Origin: Firmicutes bacterium UBA3936
GTDB lineage: Bacteria > Bacillota > Dethiobacteria > Dethiobacterales > Dethiobacteraceae
Length of the DNA: 5,516 nt
NCBI GenBank assembly: GCA_002385745.1
Contig: DGEC01000014.1
Coordinates: forward strand, 21,597-27,112
Direction: 5' to 3'
The position numbers and the translations under genes were made by a program. Below the pieces are notes generated by a model. The model saw nothing but the letters and a program-made list of their open reading frames with translations. It ran no database searches and was not told the origin of the DNA. Below are positions 1-5,409 of the stretch, piece by piece (position 1 is the first letter of the stretch; each line of letters opens with the position of its first letter).

Positions 1-223
1 CGTCATCGTCATCTATCACGTTAATATTAAGGTGGGAGAGGTAGTCATAGAACTCATCGATTTCTTCAGGAGACAAGTCTATTTCCTGCAGCTTTTCTAT
101 TATTTCCTTGTAAGTGAGAAAACCCTGTCTCTTCCCCTGTTTAACCAGGTTTTCACGTATTTTCTTTAATTGCTGCTTCTCCTCCGTGTCCTTCTTTTCC
201 GGTTTTTTCTTATTATTCAACAC
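1..223 (-). CDS. rpoD: RNA polymerase principal sigma factor RpoD (SigA), N-terminal part only
   Basis: This is the N-terminal fragment of the housekeeping sigma factor, which directs core RNA polymerase to -35/-10 promoters; the gene continues beyond the left edge. About 74 codons are present. After a lysine-rich start (LNNKKKPEKKD), residues 26-70 match sigma-70 region 1.1, the segment that blocks DNA binding by free sigma: note LVKQGKRQGFLTYKEI, then DLSPEEIDEFYDYL. An acidic DDDD stretch follows at the cut edge, as is common before region 1.2. The start is GTG at 223-221 or TTG at 220-218; an AAGGAGG site at 235-229 lies 5 or 8 bases upstream, so either would work. The start lies inside the 3' end of dnaG, overlapping its last codons and stop, which suggests translational coupling. 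Identification rests on region 1.1 and on the dnaG-rpoD order typical of Firmicutes. The promoter-binding regions 2 to 4 are not visible. Confidence 0.9.
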   Translation of the reverse strand, partial: MLNNKKKPEKKDTEEKQQLKKIRENLVKQGKRQGFLTYKEIIEKLQEIDLSPEEIDEFYDYLSHLNINVIDDDD

Positions 224-2006
224 CTTTCCCTCCTTCCCTGGCCTGATTTATGCTTTCTTCCATTTTACGCAGAGTCAGCCATTCTCTGGACAATGCAGCC
301 ATTTCTGCATTTGCTGTTGTGCTATCCAGTTTCGCAATTTGAGCTTCTATTTCTTTACGCTTGCGCACTATTCTAAGATACTTTAGATATTGTACGCAGT
401 CAGACAGCGCTTTTCTCGCTTTTTTTTCATCATATTCTTCTTCCAATAATAAACGGCGGAGCAGCTGCCGGTGTTTTTCTGCCGCTAACAGGGAAAGCAG
501 CTGAGGAGGAGATAGTTCCGCTGCCTCCCGGGCCGCAGCAAAAACAGCCTGAAACTCCACCGGTATATCTTCCGGTTCCAGCAAGTCAGCCGTGGCAGCC
601 TTCATTTCCGGGAAACGCACCCAGAGAGCCAGTATCTGCAGGGGAGCCTTTTCCTCCGCTCCGCTACGCGGCAGTTTTTGCTGCTGTGTAATTCTGCCCG
701 GAGCCCGCCCGGGCTTTTTTGTTTTTTCCAGTTCCCGGCGAATGGATTGCGCCGGTAGTTTTAACAAATTCGCTGCCTTCTGTACATAATCCTCTTGCTC
801 CATTGCATTTTCGATATCAGCCAATACTTCAATAACTTTATCAAACAACAGCAGCCTTCCCTCACTGTTATCCCTGTCATACTGCTGCATCAGGCTTTCC
901 AGCTGATAATCCACTAAAAGCAGTGATTGCTCCAGGATTTTGCTGCTAAAGGCTTCCCCGCCATAACGTCTGATGTAATCATCGGGATCAAGTCCCCGCG
1001 GCAGGCGCCCCACTTTTACAAGGCAGCCGGTTCTACGCAAAATCTGCAGTCCGCGCCAGGTGGCAGCCTGGCCGGCAGAGTCTGCATCATATACGATAAT
1101 GACTTCTTCCGCCTGATTGCGCAGTAGCCGGGCCTGTTCCACAGTCAGCGAAGTGCCAAGGGAAGCCACGGCTTCTTTGATGCCGGCCTGATGGGCAGTG
1201 ATCACATCCATATAGCCCTCAAAAATAACTGCCCTTTTATTTTTACGGATTGCCTCCCGGGCCAGATGCAGCGCGTATAATATTCTGCTTTTGTTAAAGA
1301 GTACCGTTTCCGGGGAATTCAAGTACTTTGGCTGAGAGTCGTCAAGAGCTCTGCCGCCAAAGGCAACAAGTCGGCCTCGCCGGTCAAAAACAGGGAAGAT
1401 TACCCTGTTCCGGAAACGGTCATAGGTATTCTGGCGGGTCTGGCTAAGGAGTCCCGCAGCCATTATTTCGCGCTCTTTATACCCCTTGCTTGTCAGTAGT
1501 GATTTTAAAGCATCCCAACTGTCGGGAGCAAAACCCAGGGCAAAATCCTTTATTGTCTGTGTACTCAGGCCACGTTTTTGCTGTAAATATTTCAAGGCTG
1601 CACGGCTCCCGGGCTGCTGCAAATTATACTGAAAAAAACGGTTGGCCAGCGCCATTATCTCAACCAGGCGTTCCCTGTATTTTTCCTGTCTGCTGCGCGC
1701 ACTTTTCTTTTGCGGCAAAGGGACACCGGCTCTATCGGCAAGTTCACGTACTGCATCGGGAAATGCCAGTCCTTCAATTTTCATAAGGAAGGTAAAAACA
1801 TCTCCGCCTTCGCCACAGCCAAAACAATGAAAAATCTGCTTTTCCTGAGAAACACTGAATGAAGGCGTTTTCTCATCATGGAAGGGGCAAAGACCGAAGT
1901 AATTTCTGCCTCTTTTTTTCAACTGAACATACTGGGAAATTACACTGACAATATCAAAGCGGCTGCGCAGATCATCAATAAACTCCCCGGGAAAAATCCC
2001 TTCCAT
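213..2006 (-). CDS. dnaG: DNA primase DnaG
   Basis: DnaG makes the short RNA primers for lagging-strand synthesis and works with the replicative helicase in the cytoplasm. The 597-residue product has the normal family length and domain order. First is a CHC2 zinc-binding domain, with ligands C40, H43, C61 and C64 in CPFH and CFGC. Next is the basic RNA polymerase face (RFRNRVIFPVFD, 197-208, and GGR, 217-219). The Toprim catalytic core follows, with EGYMDV at 263-268, YDADSAG at 306-312 and DPDD at 340-343, giving the acidic metal ligands. From about 445 a helical C-terminal region is in the position of the helicase-binding domain. The reading frame is open for 20 more codons upstream, but ATG at 2006 is preferred: it follows AGGTGAGG, and MEGIFPGEFIDDLRSRFDIV is where family homology begins. 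The gene overlaps the rpoD start and probably forms an operon with it. No catalytic residue appears lost. Confidence 0.97.
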   Translation of the reverse strand: MEGIFPGEFIDDLRSRFDIVSVISQYVQLKKRGRNYFGLCPFHDEKTPSFSVSQEKQIFHCFGCGEGGDVFTFLMKIEGLAFPDAVRELADRAGVPLPQKKSARSRQEKYRERLVEIMALANRFFQYNLQQPGSRAALKYLQQKRGLSTQTIKDFALGFAPDSWDALKSLLTSKGYKEREIMAAGLLSQTRQNTYDRFRNRVIFPVFDRRGRLVAFGGRALDDSQPKYLNSPETVLFNKSRILYALHLAREAIRKNKRAVIFEGYMDVITAHQAGIKEAVASLGTSLTVEQARLLRNQAEEVIIVYDADSAGQAATWRGLQILRRTGCLVKVGRLPRGLDPDDYIRRYGGEAFSSKILEQSLLLVDYQLESLMQQYDRDNSEGRLLLFDKVIEVLADIENAMEQEDYVQKAANLLKLPAQSIRRELEKTKKPGRAPGRITQQQKLPRSGAEEKAPLQILALWVRFPEMKAATADLLEPEDIPVEFQAVFAAAREAAELSPPQLLSLLAAEKHRQLLRRLLLEEEYDEKKARKALSDCVQYLKYLRIVRKRKEIEAQIAKLDSTTANAEMAALSREWLTLRKMEESINQAREGGKGVE

Positions 2007-2087
2007 TTTCCTCACCTGCGCCTTTTTCAGACAACCATGACAGTTAAACATTGTAGGAACAGTCAAGGCTTATTATTTCGCCGTTTC

Positions 2088-2114
2088 CGGACAAAATCCT
2101 GCAACAATTGTCCG
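2088..2114 (-). repeat. Second inverted repeat in the dnaG leader
   Basis: CGGACAA and TTGTCCG are perfect 7-base arms around a 13-base loop, located about 80 bases upstream of the dnaG start. In a dnaG transcript this would be a second hairpin downstream of the U6 tract. Its function is unknown and it may be incidental. Confidence 0.35.
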
Positions 2115-2141
2115 CCATTTAAAAAACCCCATCCCCTAATT

Positions 2142-2191
2142 TAAAGAGAGACGAGGTCAAATTATCACTGCCACAAGTTAGCCTCTCTTTA
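2142..2191 (-). promoter_or_regulatory. Hairpin in the dnaG leader, followed by a U6 tract
   Basis: TAAAGAGAG and CTCTCTTTA form a perfect 9-bp inverted repeat around a 32-base loop. Read towards dnaG, the second arm is followed by GGGGATGGGG (2136-2127) and then by six T (2126-2121). The hairpin is not directly next to the U tract, so it is not a standard terminator. A weaker alternative stem (UCUCUU with AGGGGA, using GU pairs) would compete with it and lie nearer the U tract, which would fit attenuation. This is a structural reading only; no known riboswitch consensus, including the T-box sequence, was found. Confidence 0.35.
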
Positions 2192-2321
2192 CTGCTTTGC
2201 CCTATACTGTTCCTCCTTTGCACGACGTTAATAGTTCATTCCTGACATTTATTTATTTCTACATTACTCAAATGATTCCTTCTTACTTTGTAAAGATTAT
2301 CAGTTCAGGCATGCTTATTGT

Positions 2322-2369
2322 ATTATATACCATTTAATGCTTATTATACGATTTATCGTATATTTTCAA
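2322..2369 (-). promoter_or_regulatory. Probable sigma-A type promoter for dnaG-rpoD
   Basis: On the minus strand a TTGAAA (-35, 2369-2364) is followed after 15 bases by a consensus TATAAT (-10, 2348-2343). The spacer is shorter than the usual 17 bases. A second TATAAT lies 21 bases downstream (2327-2322); it is preceded by TGG in TGGTATATAAT, resembling an extended -10. Either would give a dnaG leader of roughly 300 bases. The -10 matches are seen in the sequence; that they act as promoters is inference, and AT-rich DNA produces such matches by chance. Confidence 0.5.
2345..2362. promoter_or_regulatory. Palindromic putative operator between the dnaG -35 and -10 boxes
   Basis: TATACGAT-TT-ATCGTATA has two perfect 8-base arms around a 2-base centre. 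It fills the spacer and overlaps the -10 box of the minus-strand promoter candidate, the classical place for a repressor dimer to block polymerase. It lies about 180 bases upstream of the carboxypeptidase start, so control of that gene is less likely. The regulator cannot be named from this window. Confidence 0.45.
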
Positions 2370-2465
2370 GGTTTTTCTGCCTTTTCATCATTCTGTCTCT
2401 CTTTCTCTCCGGCAAAAACCTCTGACTTATACTATGTATTTAGGCGTTTTTTTTACTGTTAAGAC

Positions 2466-2498
2466 TGGATTCTTAGGCAGGTTTTCGTATATTATAGT
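2466..2498 (+). promoter_or_regulatory. Weak promoter candidate for the carboxypeptidase gene
   Basis: TATTAT at 2490-2495 (one mismatch to TATAAT), or the overlapping TATAGT at 2493-2498, lies about 50 bases upstream of the TTG start. The only -35 candidate with acceptable spacing is a poor TGGATT at 2466-2471. DacF genes in Bacillus are read by forespore sigma factors, but I saw no clear sigma-F or sigma-G site. Treat this as tentative. Confidence 0.3.
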
Positions 2499-2543
2499 AT
2501 AGTGATTAGACATCCAGCATATTTGCAACAGGAGGCATACAAA

Positions 2544-3695
2544 TTGAAAAAATCACTTGTTTTGCTGCTTGTTTTTCTCACTTTTTTACTGCCGGCAAAG
2601 GTACTGGCCCAGACCCCGGGTTTTGAAAGCTCTGCTGAATACGCCGCACTGATAGAGTTTTCTACGGGCCGCTTTCTCTACCTGAAAAATGAGAATGAAC
2701 CCCGCCCACCGGCCAGCATTACCAAACTAATGACACTGCTCTTGGCCTTTGAAGCATTGGAACGCGGAGACATAAGCTGGGAACAGAAAACCCTGGTTTC
2801 CGAAAAAGCCTGGAGGACGGGCGGTTCGGAAATGTATCTGGAAGTAGATACTGAAGTTACCGTCAAAGATTTAATCAGCGGAATATCCATTGTCTCAGCC
2901 AATGACGGTTGTATTGCCATCGCAGAACTAATAGCCGGCAGTGAGGAAGCTTTCGTCCAGCTTATGAACAGGCGGGCTGCCGAACTGGGGCTGGAAAACA
3001 CTCATTTTGTAAATTCCACCGGTCTGCCCGCCGATAATCATTATATGAGCGCCCGGGATGTTGCCGTTTTGGCACGGGAGCTTATTACCCGGTATCCGAA
3101 AGTCCTGGAATTCGAATCCCAGCGTGAATTTACCTACGGCGGTATTCGACAGTACAACCGCAACCCGCTTCTGGGAAGATTTGCAGGGGCCGACGGTCTG
3201 AAGACCGGCTGGACACCGGAATCGGGATACAGCCTGGTGGGCACAGCCATGCAAAAAGATATGCGATTAATATCGGTTGTCCTTAATACGGAAAGTGATG
3301 AAGCGCGACTTGCGGCAAGCCAGGAACTGCTTACTTACGGCTTCCGCAACTTTGAATTTGTAGAAATAGCGGCAGCAGGAGAAAAAATGGGAGAGATAAC
3401 CGTTAAAGGCGGTAAAAAAGAAACTGTTGACCTTATTGTGGACAAGGACTACAGTGTTCTGATCCCTGTGGGCAGGCAGGATGAACTGGAACTTGTGATT
3501 ACAGACAGACAAAAGATCAGCGCACCCGTGGAAAAAGGCGAAAAAGCAGCCGCATTGCAGGTTAAACTTGACGGAGAAACCCTTGATACCCAACCTCTCT
3601 TCATCGCAGAGGATGTTGACAAAGCCAATTTTTTCGTACGCCTTATCCGGGCAATCGTTTCCCTGGTGCGCGGGTTGTTTAACAAAGTTTTCTAG
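2544..3695 (+). CDS. dacF: Secreted D-alanyl-D-alanine carboxypeptidase (DacF/PBP5-type, peptidase family S11)
   Basis: This low-molecular-weight penicillin-binding protein removes the terminal D-alanine from peptidoglycan stem pentapeptides on the outer face of the membrane, limiting cross-linking. The product is 383 residues. A typical signal peptide opens it (MKKSLVLLLVFLTFLLPAKVLA, cleavage likely before Q23). The three active-site motifs of the family are present: SITK at 58-61 (nucleophile S58, K61), SAN at 118-120 and KTG at 220-222. Residues from about 275 fit the PBP5 C-terminal beta domain. The last 23 residues (ANFFVRLIRAIVSLVRGLF onward) form a likely amphipathic membrane anchor. 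The frame is open from a GTG at 2502, but TTG at 2544 is preferred: AGGAGG (2530-2535) lies 8 bases upstream and translation there yields the clean signal peptide. The spoIIA genes that often accompany dacF are absent, so dacF is a family-level name and a role in sporulation is unproven. Confidence 0.93.
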   Translation: MKKSLVLLLVFLTFLLPAKVLAQTPGFESSAEYAALIEFSTGRFLYLKNENEPRPPASITKLMTLLLAFEALERGDISWEQKTLVSEKAWRTGGSEMYLEVDTEVTVKDLISGISIVSANDGCIAIAELIAGSEEAFVQLMNRRAAELGLENTHFVNSTGLPADNHYMSARDVAVLARELITRYPKVLEFESQREFTYGGIRQYNRNPLLGRFAGADGLKTGWTPESGYSLVGTAMQKDMRLISVVLNTESDEARLAASQELLTYGFRNFEFVEIAAAGEKMGEITVKGGKKETVDLIVDKDYSVLIPVGRQDELELVITDRQKISAPVEKGEKAAALQVKLDGETLDTQPLFIAEDVDKANFFVRLIRAIVSLVRGLFNKVF

Positions 3696-3703
3696 GTGCG
3701 GGC

Positions 3704-3721
3704 AGGCAAATTGCCTCTTTT
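3704..3721 (+). terminator. Weak terminator-like hairpin after the carboxypeptidase gene
   Basis: AGGCAAATTGCCT is a 13-base near-palindrome starting 8 bases after the stop codon; realistically it makes a 4-5 bp stem. CTTTT follows at once. The stem is short and the U tract is only four bases, so termination may be partial and some read-through into glnA is possible. Confidence 0.4.
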
Positions 3722-3730
3722 ATGCTATTT

Positions 3731-3757
3731 TGTTTACATATATAAAATCAATAAACA
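3731..3757 (+). promoter_or_regulatory. Putative glnA control site with TATAAA box
   Basis: TGTTTA (3731-3736) and TAAACA (3752-3757) are perfect 6-base arms separated by 15 bases, just upstream of the glnA ribosome binding site. A -10-like TATAAA lies between them at 3741-3746, without a convincing -35. The arrangement would suit a repressor. It does not match the TGTNA-N7-TNACA site of GlnR/TnrA, so any nitrogen control would use another protein. Confidence 0.3.
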
Positions 3758-3769
3758 GGGGAGGTTATT

Positions 3770-5203
3770 ATGTTTTCCCAATTAAAAGAAATTCATGATT
3801 TTTGCAGAAATAATGCTATTTCAATGATTGATTTTAAAATGATTGATATTGCCGGCCGCTGGCGTCATGTAACCATACCGGCGGAAAGACTTGATGAAGA
3901 TGTTATGAAATACGGCATCGGATTCGATGGCTCAAACTACGGTTACGCAAAAGTTGAAAAAAGTGATATGGTCTTTATTCCCGACCTTTCCAGTGCCCAT
4001 GTTGATCCCTTTGCAGATACCCCTACCCTTACCATGATCGGCAATGTACTTGTGATTGATGACAACGGGAACAAGCCTTTTGCCGAATACCCGCGCAATG
4101 TAGCCCTGCGGGCGGAGGAATACCTGCGCGAAACAAAAATTGCCGATAGAATGCTCATAGCCCCTGAATTTGAGTTTTATATTCTGGACCAGGTAAGCTA
4201 CGAGTGCAGTCCCAATAAGGTTTTTTACTCGCTGGACACGCCGCAGGCAGAGTGGAACAGCGGGATTGGCCACTACAATAATTCCGGTTATCATGTGCCC
4301 CTGAAGGGCGGATATCACATCACCCCGCCCCATGACACTACATATGATTTGCGCAGTAAGATGTGTTTATTGCTTGAAGATTGGGGAGTTAATATAAAAT
4401 ACCACCATCATGAGGTAGGAGGCCCCGGTCAGCTTGAAATAGAGGTTGAACTTGGAACAGTAACCGAGATGGCCGACAAAACAATGATTATCAAGTATGT
4501 TGTCAAGAATGCCGCAGCTGCTGCAAACAAGACGGCTACCTTTTTGCCCAAGCCGATTTTTTCGGAAGCCGGCAGCGGCATGCATGTACACATGCTGCTA
4601 ATAAAGGATGGGAAGCCGCTTTTTTATGATGAAAGCGGTTATTCAGGACTCAGCCAGGAAGCGCACCGGTTTATCGGCGGTCTGTTAAAACATGCCAGAT
4701 CCCTCTGCGCACTCACCAACCCTTCAACAAATTCATACAAGAGGCTTGTACCGGGATTTGAAGCGCCTGTAACAATAGGCTATGCCACATCAAACAGAAG
4801 CGCTGTCATTCGCATTCCCGCCTATGCAAAGTCCCCGGAAGCAAAACGCTTTGAAATCAGGAGCCCGGACGCAACCTGCAATCCTTACTATGCTTATGCC
4901 GCCATACTGATGGCGGGATTAGACGGCATCCTGAACAAAATAGACCCCCGCGAAAACGGGTGGGGCCCGTATGATTTCAACCTTTACGAGCTTTCAGAAG
5001 AAGAACAGAAGAAACTTGCTTCCTTGCCCAAAACGCTGCCTGAAGCCCTTGATGCCCTGGAGGAAGACAATGAATATTTAACCCGCGGCGGTGTTTTCCC
5101 CAAAGATTTGCTGAAAAGGTGGATAAGGCTTAAACGGGCTGAAGCAGACAAGATTAACCGTATTCCTCATCCGGCTGAATTTTCCTTTTACTATGACCTC
5201 TAA
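3770..5203 (+). CDS. glnA: Glutamine synthetase, type I
   Basis: Glutamine synthetase joins ammonium to glutamate using ATP and is the main ammonium-assimilating enzyme; type I enzymes are cytoplasmic dodecamers. The 477-residue product is full length. Visible motifs, with proposed E. coli equivalents: GFDGS at 51-55 (D53 = D50), Y182 (Y179), E133 and E135 (E129, E131), E215 and E223 (E212, E220), H272 in GSGMHVH (H269), R325 in NSYKRLVPGFEAP (R321), flap E331 (E327), R343 and R348 (R339, R344), and E362 in FEIRSPD (E357). The protein has the roughly 25-residue insert of the beta-type enzymes (around 147-180) and a beta-like C-terminus ending YYDL. Y406 in NLYELSEEE aligns with the adenylylated Y397, but a four-residue insertion precedes it and modification is unproven. 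Oddity: N56 stands where E. coli has S53, a reported ammonium-site residue. GGGGAGG lies 5 bases before the ATG. Confidence 0.95.
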   Translation: MFSQLKEIHDFCRNNAISMIDFKMIDIAGRWRHVTIPAERLDEDVMKYGIGFDGSNYGYAKVEKSDMVFIPDLSSAHVDPFADTPTLTMIGNVLVIDDNGNKPFAEYPRNVALRAEEYLRETKIADRMLIAPEFEFYILDQVSYECSPNKVFYSLDTPQAEWNSGIGHYNNSGYHVPLKGGYHITPPHDTTYDLRSKMCLLLEDWGVNIKYHHHEVGGPGQLEIEVELGTVTEMADKTMIIKYVVKNAAAAANKTATFLPKPIFSEAGSGMHVHMLLIKDGKPLFYDESGYSGLSQEAHRFIGGLLKHARSLCALTNPSTNSYKRLVPGFEAPVTIGYATSNRSAVIRIPAYAKSPEAKRFEIRSPDATCNPYYAYAAILMAGLDGILNKIDPRENGWGPYDFNLYELSEEEQKKLASLPKTLPEALDALEEDNEYLTRGGVFPKDLLKRWIRLKRAEADKINRIPHPAEFSFYYDL

Positions 5204-5285
5204 GAAGGGCCAAAGCCGGTGCAGGCCGCCGGTGTTGCCCGGGCAGCGTTTAATACGGCCTGGATACATCCAATAACATAAATTA
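5204..5285. other. GC-rich inverted repeats downstream of glnA
   Basis: CAGGCCG (5222-5228) pairs with CGGCCTG (5256-5262), and between them lies the perfect 10-base palindrome TGCCCGGGCA (5236-5245). Together they could form a branched structure in RNA from glnA. No T tract follows, so this is not a clear intrinsic terminator. No coding sequence is seen. Confidence 0.4.
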
Positions 5286-5334
5286 ATGTTAGTGTAAAAT
5301 TACTTTAGGTTTTTGGAAGGATAATCTTTTAAGA

Positions 5335-5409
5335 AAGCGAAGAGGAACCTCACATCGAGATGAATACCCCCAAAAGGAGGCAGAGGTTCCTCATGGGTGT
5401 AGTTCGCTT
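5335..5409 (+). promoter_or_regulatory. Transposase leader hairpin enclosing the ribosome binding site and start codon
   Basis: GAGGAACCTC (5342-5351) and GAGGTTCCTC (5383-5392) form a perfect 10-bp stem. Directly outside it, AAGCGAA (5335-5341) pairs with TTCGCTT (5403-5409), giving 17 base pairs interrupted by a one-sided 10-base bulge at 5393-5402. That bulge begins with the transposase ATG, and the AAAGGAGG site (5373-5380) lies in the terminal loop. Such a fold in RNA would be expected to limit transposase translation. Confidence 0.6.

Larger units (their letters stand above)
2007..2543. other. Divergent intergenic region between dnaG and the carboxypeptidase gene
   Basis: About 540 bases without a convincing gene. 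It is AT-rich in the middle (2225-2370) and has a pyrimidine-rich stretch on the plus strand at 2390-2410. It holds the dnaG ribosome binding site, two inverted repeats and a T6 tract readable as dnaG leader RNA, a minus-strand promoter candidate with a palindrome in its spacer, a T8 tract at 2447-2454, and the AGGAGG site of the carboxypeptidase gene. I found no dgt or rpsU remnant, although one of these often precedes dnaG in other bacteria. Frames that are open here are short and lack recognisable protein sequence. Confidence 0.8.

Noticed and set aside
2007..2066. Twenty-codon N-terminal extension of DnaG
   Set aside because: These residues do not resemble primases, whereas ATG 2006 has a good AGGTGAGG site and begins where family similarity begins.
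2414..2454. Terminator from AAAAACCT, AGGCGTTTTT and the T8 tract
   Set aside because: The stem is mostly A-T with a two-base bulge, a long loop, and there is no gene upstream on the plus strand that needs termination.
2502..2543. GTG at 2502 as the carboxypeptidase start, adding 14 residues
   Set aside because: No ribosome binding site precedes it, the extra residues would spoil the signal peptide, and the AGGAGG at 2530-2535 points to TTG 2544.
2519..2544. CATACAAAT at 2536-2544 as a sigma-E type -10 box
   Set aside because: It overlaps the ribosome binding site to start codon interval, so a transcript from it could not translate the gene from 2544, and the spacing to the upstream ATA is too short.
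3932..4333. 133-codon minus-strand frame inside glnA, and similar long frames opposite the carboxypeptidase and dnaG genes
   Set aside because: Each lies wholly opposite a gene with complete conserved motifs and shows no recognisable domain or ribosome binding site.
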